From positions 1 through 11,872 of the forward strand of contig CANFZJ010000056.1 in NCBI GenBank assembly GCA_947451445.1: a stretch of DNA of 11,872 nucleotides. Reading direction: 5' to 3'. Below, piece by piece: positions 7,190-11,872 of this stretch. The notes under the pieces are model-generated. The model saw only the letters and a program-made list of their open reading frames with translations, did no database searches and was not told the DNA's origin. The position numbers and the translations under genes are program-made. Within the stretch, counting starts at the first letter, position 1. Every line of letters starts with the position of its first letter. The stretch is from Comamonadaceae bacterium. GTDB taxonomy: Bacteria > Pseudomonadota > Gammaproteobacteria > Burkholderiales > Burkholderiaceae_C.

Positions 7190-8238
7190 GGCGCCAACAC
7201 CTTGCTGGCACGGTCGCCGGCCACGATGCGGGCCCACAGCAGGTTGCGCCGGTCTTCGTTTTCCACCGGAGCCAACCAAACCAGACGGTCTTGCGCCCGG
7301 TAGTCGGGCGGGCTGGCGATGGTATTGGCCAAACCCTGGCGCTCCACCAGCACATGGCCCGGCTCGGCCTCCAGCATGTAGTTGATCCAGGCGGTGGCCA
7401 GGGCCGTGTTTTTAGCCCCACGGGTGATGGCCCAGCAGTCCAGCCAGGCCAGCGTGCCGTCTTTGGGAATGGCATAGCCCACGTCCAGGCCCGCAGCTTT
7501 GAACAACTGCAGCTGCTGGCGGCCATAGTTGGCAAACATCACGGCCGCATGGGACTGGCGAAACATGGCCAGCGACTCCTCCGGTTGGGTGTAGAAGCCG
7601 CCCGCGTTGCGGCGCAAGGCGATCAGGCGCTCCACCGCCAGCGGCCACTGGGCGGGCGTCAGCTGGAACGGATCCGGCAGATGCAACGCCATGGCCGCCA
7701 AGGCAAAATTGTGGTTACCCGCGTTGTAGGCGATGACGCGGCCCTTCCAGCGCGGGTCCCACAGCACGGCCAGGGTGCCAGGCGGCTGCGACATCTGCTG
7801 GCGGTCATACACCAGCCCCATCTCGGCGTAGGTATAGGGAATGGCGTAGACCTTGCTGCCATGCTGGATACCGGGAATGGCGTCCAGCTTGGCGAACCGG
7901 GGCAGTTGCCGGGCTAGATTGGGAATATTCTGGATGGCAATGGGCACCACCGCGCCCTGGCGGATATAGCGCTGCAACTCGGCTGTATTGACCGCGAACA
8001 CGTCAAAGTCCTGTGCCTGGTTGCGGGAGACTTTTTGCCACAGGTCCACGTCAGAGTCGATGGTGGTGACCTCTACCCGGCACTGCCAACGTTGCTCAAA
8101 GGTTTTGACGATGTCGGGGTCGGCGTAACCGGGCCAGGCCAGCACGCGCAAGGTTTCGGCAGCGGCATGCGCCACGCCGCCTGCCACGGCAGCCAGGGCC
8201 CAACAAAAATGCCGACGGTGTGGCTGAAACCATTGCAT
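7186..8238 (-). CDS. PotD/PotF-like periplasmic solute-binding protein, probable sensor subunit
   Basis: A 350-residue periplasmic binding protein of the spermidine/putrescine type (SBP_bac_8-like). A signal peptide with R8-R9-x-F11 (a possible Tat motif) and a cleavage region AHAAAE near 24-28 leads into LRVLAWPGYADPDIV, YAIPYTYAEMGLVYD, DPRWKGRV and a C-terminal AWLDCWAI block. W35 and Y38 match the W-x-x-Y of PotD, and W265/D267 match its W-x-D. The segment that carries two ligand-binding acidic residues in PotD reads NAGNHNF here (172-178), so a classical polyamine is not assured. No ABC permease or ATPase lies nearby; the next gene, overlapping by 4 bases, is a sensor diguanylate cyclase. 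That arrangement resembles nspS-mbaA of Vibrio cholerae, where a PotD-like protein senses polyamines for a GGDEF-EAL protein. The ATG has no clear Shine-Dalgarno sequence (bases before it read CTTGAACCTACCTGT). Confidence 0.9.
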   Translation of the reverse strand: MQWFQPHRRHFCWALAAVAGGVAHAAAETLRVLAWPGYADPDIVKTFEQRWQCRVEVTTIDSDVDLWQKVSRNQAQDFDVFAVNTAELQRYIRQGAVVPIAIQNIPNLARQLPRFAKLDAIPGIQHGSKVYAIPYTYAEMGLVYDRQQMSQPPGTLAVLWDPRWKGRVIAYNAGNHNFALAAMALHLPDPFQLTPAQWPLAVERLIALRRNAGGFYTQPEESLAMFRQSHAAVMFANYGRQQLQLFKAAGLDVGYAIPKDGTLAWLDCWAITRGAKNTALATAWINYMLEAEPGHVLVERQGLANTIASPPDYRAQDRLVWLAPVENEDRRNLLWARIVAGDRASKVLAP

Positions 8239-8392
8239 ACAGGTAGGTTCAAGAGGGGCAAGCTGTTTCAGAACAAGCGCAGCAACTACGCGACATGCGC
8301 CAATTACAGCAGCTTACGGCTACCGTGGCCCAAAAATACAGCCGCCCCCCCGTCGCCCATGCGACGATTTCCCCCTAAAAACCATTAAAAAC
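8239..8392 (-). other. Leader/promoter region of the binding-protein/diguanylate cyclase operon
   Basis: This non-coding stretch must hold the promoter of the binding-protein gene, but no -35/-10 pair stands out. On the minus strand it contains a perfect 6-bp hairpin, CGTCGC-ATGG-GCGACG (8351-8366), immediately followed by a run of seven G (8345-8351 on the plus strand are C). A smaller hairpin ACGG-TAG-CCGT is at 8316-8326. I looked for a c-di-GMP riboswitch core and did not see one. No small ORF with a credible start was found. Confidence 0.4.
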
Positions 8393-8442
8393 AGGAGCTA
8401 ACACACACCAATCATGCACAAGCAGCTATACAAAACATAGCA
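8393..8442 (+). repeat. REP-like palindromic repeat, copy 2
   Basis: Same length and orientation as 5398-5447, with AAGCAGCTA at the same internal offset and ATAGCA at the end. It matches copy 1 at 33 of 50 positions and matches the 3' 27 bases of the inverted copy at 10220-10270 at 23 of 27. The palindromic stem is largely lost here (GCTAACACACA against TGCACAAGC). It ends 2 bases from the ychJ stop codon, so like copy 1 it abuts a gene 3' end. Confidence 0.6.
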
Positions 8443-8444
8443 TT

Positions 8445-8870
8445 TTAATGTGGTGCATCCGCCCCATGCATCTGCCCGTCGATGTACAGCCAGCGCCCGT
8501 CTTCCCGCACAAAACGGCTGGTCTCGTGCATGCGCTCGGCCCGGCCGTTGTCGCGGCAGCGGGCCACGAACTCCACCACTCCGGCATCCCCCGCCGCCAG
8601 CGCGTGGCGTACCTCCAGCCCCAGCCACTTCACCGGCGGCAATTCCAGGTCGCCCGGCGCAGTGGACGGATGCCAGGTGAACAGCAGGTAGTCCAGCAGG
8701 CCCAGCACGTAGCCGCTGTAGCGCGAGCGCATCAGGGCTTCGGGGGTGGGGGCGTAGACGCCTGCATCCATGCCCTTGTGCCACGGGCCGCAGCAGTCGG
8801 CATAGGTCTGGCCGCTGTCACAGGGGCATGGTGCGTGGGCGGGGTGGAGGTTTTTCTTCATGGGGTGCAT
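8445..8870 (-). CDS. ychJ: YchJ-family SEC-C motif protein
   Basis: A 141-residue member of the YchJ (UPF0225) family. An N-terminal SEC-C zinc-binding motif, CPCDSGQTYADCCG, has C15, C17, C26 and C27, with H31 nearby. A small NTF2-like domain follows, with the family landmarks LMRSRYSGYV, LLFTWHPST, KWLGLEV and a final RWLYIDG. The cysteine/histidine motif resembles the metal-binding tail of SecA, but the function of YchJ proteins is not established. The start at 8870 lies 3 bases after the stop of the restriction-endonuclease gene (TAGACAATG), so the two are probably co-transcribed and coupled. An alternative ATG at 8861 would drop three residues. No dedicated promoter is visible. Its place behind a restriction gene may be accidental, since YchJ homologues are widespread. 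Confidence 0.92.
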   Translation of the reverse strand: MHPMKKNLHPAHAPCPCDSGQTYADCCGPWHKGMDAGVYAPTPEALMRSRYSGYVLGLLDYLLFTWHPSTAPGDLELPPVKWLGLEVRHALAAGDAGVVEFVARCRDNGRAERMHETSRFVREDGRWLYIDGQMHGADAPH

Positions 8871-8873
8871 TGT

Positions 8874-9785
8874 CTAACCCGCCGGAGACAAGAACTGGAT
8901 GGGCCGTAGCGGCAGGCGTCGCCGGGCTTGGTCGGTCAGTTGGTCGTAGTGCGCCACCCAAAGGTCGAACAATTTATCCAAGCCAATCAACGTTACCCGG
9001 CGTTTTTCCTGGGTACGGGCTTCCGTCTCGGCATCTTTGGTAAAGCCCCCGGTACAGACAAACAAACCCACATCTTCGTCGCCGAGCAAAGCCATGAACG
9101 AGCGCAGACCGTCCACGTTCACTGCTTGCAACTGGCGTTTGACCTGTACTTTGATGCGCGGCAAGCGCGTACCCAGCGCGTCGGGCCAGGCCAGTACGTC
9201 CAGCCCGCCGTCTTTGCCGGGCGGCGAGACCCAGCTGACGTGGTACGACATGGCACGCAGCAAGTCGGCTACTAGGTCCTGAAAGTCATACGGGTTCATG
9301 GCCCGCAGATACTGCGAAATTTCTGCCCAGGCGTGCTCCTCGGCTTCCTCGAATGTGATGCTCACCGCCTTGGCCGTGTTGTCTTGGTCCAGCGGGTCGG
9401 CCATGGTGCTCACAGCCACATTTGTCGATTCGGCATCGGGCTGTGCGGCACGCCACTCGGCGTAGAGCTTGCAAGCACGGCGGTAAAACACCTCGGGATC
9501 GCCCATCGAAACATGGGCTTTACGGCCCACCTCAGTTACCGTCCAAATACCTTTGTCCTTCACCAACCACCCCGCCTTGACACAATCGACTGTGGCGAAG
9601 CGCACGATCTTCTCGAACCGACGCGCTCCCGACTCATAGTGATCGGCTTCGTATGGCGTCAGAGTAAAACGCCCGGTCAGTGCTTGCAGCGCATCACTGG
9701 CGCGCAGACCTTCGGGGGCCGCCATCAAGATACTGAACAGCTCGCGCAAAAATTCGCCAGTGCGGCGACGGGTAACTTCGGCCAT
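8874..9785 (-). CDS. Mrr-type restriction endonuclease (PD-(D/E)xK, winged-helix N-terminus)
   Basis: Predicted DNA endonuclease of the Mrr family, whose members often attack modified DNA; 303 residues from this start. Residues 5-100 look like the Mrr N-terminal winged-helix region, ending KAGWLVKDKGIWTVTEVGRKA. An acidic linker follows, then the Mrr catalytic domain from about 160: YDFQDLVADLL, GKDGGLDVLA with D196, KVQVKRQ with Q214 and K216, and the family tail VGLFVCTGGFTKDAETEA. The D...QxK core is intact; the glutamate often seen in the first helix is Q here. The ATG at 9785 follows AAAGGAACCC, a good ribosome site though closely spaced. An in-frame ATG at 9839 and GTG at 9851 lack such a site. 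The upstream neighbour is an XRE repressor 96 bases away and ychJ follows after 3 bases. No methyltransferase or ATPase partner is in the window. Confidence 0.88.
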   Translation of the reverse strand: MAEVTRRRTGEFLRELFSILMAAPEGLRASDALQALTGRFTLTPYEADHYESGARRFEKIVRFATVDCVKAGWLVKDKGIWTVTEVGRKAHVSMGDPEVFYRRACKLYAEWRAAQPDAESTNVAVSTMADPLDQDNTAKAVSITFEEAEEHAWAEISQYLRAMNPYDFQDLVADLLRAMSYHVSWVSPPGKDGGLDVLAWPDALGTRLPRIKVQVKRQLQAVNVDGLRSFMALLGDEDVGLFVCTGGFTKDAETEARTQEKRRVTLIGLDKLFDLWVAHYDQLTDQARRRLPLRPIQFLSPAG

Positions 9786-9881
9786 GGGTTCCTTTGTTCG
9801 GGGAGGAGGCAGTTCGTGTGAATGCGCAAAGCTTGCCATTTCAGACAGCACGCTGATGGACGCTGGAAAATTAAAGAAGGT

Positions 9882-10142
9882 TCAAAAAGACAGGCCTGCA
9901 CGCTCGCGGCGCAGTGCGTCCAAGTTGCCTGCTGGAACTTGGGCCACCACATCCAGTTCAGCCCCTACGACAGCCAGCACAGCCAGCAGCTTGCGCGAAC
10001 CGAATTCAGCTAACCGCCCGCGCTCAAAGCGAGACAGCGATTCGGCGGTGATACCGGCGCTGGCGGCCACATCGGCCTGCTTGAGCCCCAGGCTGCGGCG
10101 GCGCAGGGCGACGGCTGCGCCTAGCTCTTGGAGGGTTTGCAC
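9882..10142 (-). CDS. Small XRE-family (HipB/C-protein-like) transcriptional regulator
   Basis: An 86-residue one-domain DNA-binding protein. The helix-turn-helix spans about residues 7-60, with LRRRSLGLKQADVAASAGITAESLSRFERG as the two-helix core (within 13-42); the remainder resembles the C-terminal part of HipB-like antitoxin or controller proteins. The only plausible start is GTG at 10142; the single nearby ATG is followed at once by a stop, and no Shine-Dalgarno sequence is visible. Its promoter overlaps two mirror-image 16-bp sites that end directly at the start codon, which strongly suggests autoregulation. A hipA toxin gene is absent; the next gene is an Mrr-type nuclease on the same strand. 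A controller role for that nuclease is inference. Confidence 0.88.
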   Translation of the reverse strand: MQTLQELGAAVALRRRSLGLKQADVAASAGITAESLSRFERGRLAEFGSRKLLAVLAVVGAELDVVAQVPAGNLDALRRERAGLSF

Positions 10143-10158
10143 TTGATATTTACATCAA
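10143..10158. promoter_or_regulatory. Operator O1, start-codon-proximal site of the XRE gene
   Basis: TTGATATTTACATCAA: perfect 5-bp arms (TTGAT/ATCAA) with a 6-base spacer. It abuts the GTG start and lies downstream of the predicted transcription start, so a bound regulator could block elongation or initiation. It is the exact reverse complement of the second site at 10183-10198; centre-to-centre distance is 40 bp. Confidence 0.8.
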
Positions 10159-10169
10159 TAAATTGGTTT

Positions 10170-10198
10170 ATTATGCCAAATCTTGATGTAAATATCAA
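10170..10198 (-). promoter_or_regulatory. Sigma-70 promoter of the XRE-Mrr-YchJ unit
   Basis: On the minus strand -35 TTGATA (10193-10198) and -10 CATAAT (10170-10175) are separated by exactly 17 bases. Each box matches the consensus at 5 of 6 positions. Transcription should start near 10163, giving a leader of about 20 bases before the GTG. The -35 box lies inside operator O2. Confidence 0.8.
10183..10198. promoter_or_regulatory. Operator O2, overlapping the -35 box of the XRE promoter
   Basis: TTGATGTAAATATCAA, the exact reverse complement of O1 at 10143-10158, with the same TTGAT/ATCAA arms. It covers the whole -35 hexamer, so occupancy would exclude RNA polymerase. The 24 bases between the sites contain the -10 box, leaving the promoter bracketed by two identical sites. 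Confidence 0.8.
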
Positions 10199-10219
10199 TT
10201 TTTAAGCCGTAATACCGTT

Positions 10220-10270
10220 TGCTATGTTTTAAATAGCTGCTAGCGCAATTTCCATCTGCGCCAGAAGCCT
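10220..10270 (-). repeat. REP-like palindromic repeat, copy 3 (inverted)
   Basis: On the minus strand it runs from AGGCTTCTGGCGCA to ATAGCA. Its last 27 bases match copy 2 at 23 positions and copy 1 clearly over GCAGCTA and ATAGCA. A stem GCTTCTGGCGCA/TGCGCTAGCAGC (10 of 12 pairs) is possible. It lies 21 bases beyond the dctP stop and upstream of the XRE promoter. The stem followed by TATTTAAAA could give weak termination of the TRAP operon. Confidence 0.6.
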
Positions 10271-10291
10271 TTTTTACCGATATTCCAGGCC

Positions 10292-11323
10292 TTACTTCTT
10301 GCGCGCCGCAATCGACTTCTCAGCCGTGGCCACCAAATCCGCTCCAATCGTTTTTTTCCACTTGTCAAACACCGGGCGCGTGGCGGCCACGAAGGCGGCG
10401 CGCTCCTCGGGCGTGAGCTTGGTCACCGTGGTGCCCAGGGCGGCCAGATCTTTGAGCAGGGGCTGGTCGGCCTCCACCAGGCCTTTGCGGGAGATGGCGA
10501 TTTGGTCGCGGGCGGCGTCCAGCGCGGCTTGCTTGACGATGGCGCGGTCGGCTTCGGTCCAGCTGGCCCAGATGTCTTTGTTGACCACAAACACCAGCGG
10601 GTCGGCCACGTAGCCCCACATCGTCACGTACTTTTGCGCTACGTTGTGCAGCTTGGCGGCGGTGTAGATGGAGATGGGGTTTTCTTGCCCGTCCACCGCG
10701 CCGGTGGCCAGCGCGGGCTGGGCGTCAGCCCAGCTCATTTGCGTGGGGTTGGCACCCAGGGCGGTAAAGGTGTCCTGGAACAGCGGCGAGCCGACGACGC
10801 GGATTTTCATGCCCTTCAAGTCAGCCGGGCTGTGGATGGCGCGCTTGGAGTTGCTGATTTCGCGGTAGCCGTTTTCACCGAATGCCAGGGGCTGCACACC
10901 GGCCTTGTCGATGATCTTGAAGATGTCTTTGCCCACCTGGCCCTGGGTGAGCGCGTCGATGGCGGCGTAGTCGGGCATCAAAAATGGCAGGGAGAACAGG
11001 TTCAGCTCTTTGACCTGCGGCGACCAGTTGATGGTGGAGCCGATGGCCAGGTCGATCACGCCCTGGCGCAGGGCCGAGAATTCGCGCGTTTGGTCGCCCT
11101 GGATCAGCGACACGCCCGGGTACAGCTTGATGTTGATGCGGCCCTGGGTGCGTTCACGGACCATGTTGGCCCAAATTTCGCCGCCCTTGCCCCAGGGGAA
11201 AGCCGTGCCCAGCACCAGCGACATCTTGTACTCGGGCTTGTAGGCCGTCTGGGCGATGCTGCCGGTGGTGGCCAGCAGGGCGGCTGTGGCTACAGCCAAA
11301 GCGAGGAATTTGCGAACTTTCAT
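10292..11323 (-). CDS. dctP: TRAP transporter solute-binding protein, DctP family
   Basis: Periplasmic receptor that delivers an organic anion, usually a carboxylate, to a TRAP membrane complex driven by a sodium or proton gradient; 343 residues. The signal peptide MKVRKFLALAVATAALLATTG ends with a likely cleavage after SIA (residue 24). Family landmarks are FPWGKGGEIWANMV, LRQGVIDLAIG, NGYREISNSKR, ADLKGMKIRVVGSP and DGQENPISIYTAAKL. R175 in KIRVVGSP is the conserved arginine that pairs with the substrate carboxylate in structurally known relatives. The start is secure: AGGAG (11330-11334) stands six bases before the ATG. It follows the large permease gene with a 17-base gap, so the two are co-transcribed. 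The substrate cannot be read from sequence; the symbol denotes the family, not a proven dicarboxylate function. Confidence 0.96.
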   Translation of the reverse strand: MKVRKFLALAVATAALLATTGSIAQTAYKPEYKMSLVLGTAFPWGKGGEIWANMVRERTQGRINIKLYPGVSLIQGDQTREFSALRQGVIDLAIGSTINWSPQVKELNLFSLPFLMPDYAAIDALTQGQVGKDIFKIIDKAGVQPLAFGENGYREISNSKRAIHSPADLKGMKIRVVGSPLFQDTFTALGANPTQMSWADAQPALATGAVDGQENPISIYTAAKLHNVAQKYVTMWGYVADPLVFVVNKDIWASWTEADRAIVKQAALDAARDQIAISRKGLVEADQPLLKDLAALGTTVTKLTPEERAAFVAATRPVFDKWKKTIGADLVATAEKSIAARKK

Positions 11324-11340
11324 TTTTGTCTCCTAAAAAA

Positions 11341-11872
11341 TTAATACCCCAGGCGGTGCGGTAGCCACAGGGCGAGTTGCGGGAACGCAATCACCAGCAC
11401 CATCACCACAAACATCGAAAACAGCATCCAACCCACCCAGGGCACGGTTTCTTCCATGCGCACCTTGGCGATGCGGCAGGACACCATCAAATTCACGGCC
11501 AGCGGCGGGGTGAACTGGCCCAGCGCCACCTTGAGCGTCAAGATCACGCCGAACCACACCAAATCCCAGTGGTAGTGCATGGCAATCGGCAGCAGCAGCG
11601 GCACAAAGATCAGAAAGATCGACACGCCGTCCAAAAACATACCCACCGTGACCAGCATCACGATCAGCAGCGCCAGCACGCCGTATTCGCCCAGGCCGGA
11701 GTTGACGATGGCGTTGGTGATGGGGTCGATCACCCCCAGGGTGGACAGCGAATACGCAAAAATGCCCGCCAGCGACACCACCAACAAGATCACAGCAGAC
11801 AGCTCGCCCGACTCGCGCAGGATGGGGAACAGGTCACGCACGGTCATGGTGCGGTGGATGAACATGCCCACA
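11341..11872 (-). CDS. dctM: TRAP transporter large permease (DctM family), C-terminal part
   Basis: The last 177 or so codons of the 12-TM-type membrane subunit that moves the substrate across the inner membrane; the N-terminal part lies beyond the right edge, so the GTG seen at 11871 is internal. About four hydrophobic helices are visible. The diagnostic re-entrant segment FGVILTLKVALGQFTPPLAVNL, near-identical in layout to the LxIGxxTPPxGxxL motif of DctM proteins, is followed by CRIAKVRMEE. The protein ends in WLPHRLGY with TAA at 11341-11343. The dctP gene begins 17 bases later. A small DctQ-type subunit is expected upstream, outside the window, or fused to the missing N-terminal part. 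Confidence 0.95.
   Translation of the reverse strand, partial: VGMFIHRTMTVRDLFPILRESGELSAVILLVVSLAGIFAYSLSTLGVIDPITNAIVNSGLGEYGVLALLIVMLVTVGMFLDGVSIFLIFVPLLLPIAMHYHWDLVWFGVILTLKVALGQFTPPLAVNLMVSCRIAKVRMEETVPWVGWMLFSMFVVMVLVIAFPQLALWLPHRLGY

Noticed and set aside
5573..7303. 576-codon open frame on the plus strand
   Set aside because: It lies opposite the diguanylate cyclase gene, is rich in H, Q, G and R with no recognisable domain, and reflects codon bias of the GC-rich minus-strand gene.
8239..8392. Cyclic di-GMP riboswitch ahead of the sensor operon
   Set aside because: The leader has hairpins but no recognisable GEMM core or tetraloop-receptor arrangement.
8448..8909. 153-codon plus-strand open frame over ychJ
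   Set aside because: It is antisense to ychJ, which has an intact SEC-C motif and family landmarks; this frame has none.
9882..10142. HipBA toxin-antitoxin locus
   Set aside because: The XRE protein resembles HipB, but no hipA gene follows; the next gene is an Mrr-type nuclease.

Overview
The window is GC-rich and densely coded, with every recognisable gene on the minus strand. Protein styles (AcrAB-type RND pump, DctP/DctM TRAP transporter, many signalling genes) and short palindromic intergenic repeats built around AGCAGCTA...ATAGCA point to a betaproteobacterium of the Burkholderiales, most likely Comamonadaceae. That placement is inference; no rRNA or tRNA is present to confirm it.

Layout, right to left in the direction of transcription. 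(1) 11872-10292: the 3' end of a TRAP large permease (dctM) and a DctP-type solute-binding protein, the tail of a carboxylate or other organic-anion uptake operon that enters from outside. (2) 10198-8445: a strong promoter with two mirror-image 16-bp operators, a small XRE repressor, an Mrr-type restriction endonuclease and a YchJ-like SEC-C protein. They look like one transcription unit, a small self-regulated defence-type module. (3) 8442-5438: a PotD-like periplasmic binding protein whose stop codon overlaps the start of a membrane-anchored sensor diguanylate cyclase with an intact GGDEF and I-site. No ABC permease or ATPase is present, so the binding protein probably serves as a ligand-sensing subunit, as NspS does for MbaA in Vibrio cholerae. 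(4) 5299-4595: a glutathione S-transferase of the YfcG/YghU (nu) type. (5) 4585-4421: a long imperfect palindrome flanked by TAA on both sides, a candidate MITE or ERIC-like element. (6) 4300-1: a tripartite efflux pump, with a lipoprotein membrane-fusion protein followed after 2 bases by an RND permease that runs off the left edge a few residues short of its usual length.

The most interesting item is the binding-protein/diguanylate cyclase pair, followed by the XRE-Mrr-YchJ unit with its symmetrical operators. Three diverged copies of a roughly 50-bp palindromic repeat sit at gene 3' ends (5398-5447, 8393-8442, 10220-10270). No CRISPR array, RNA gene, integrase or transposase gene was seen.
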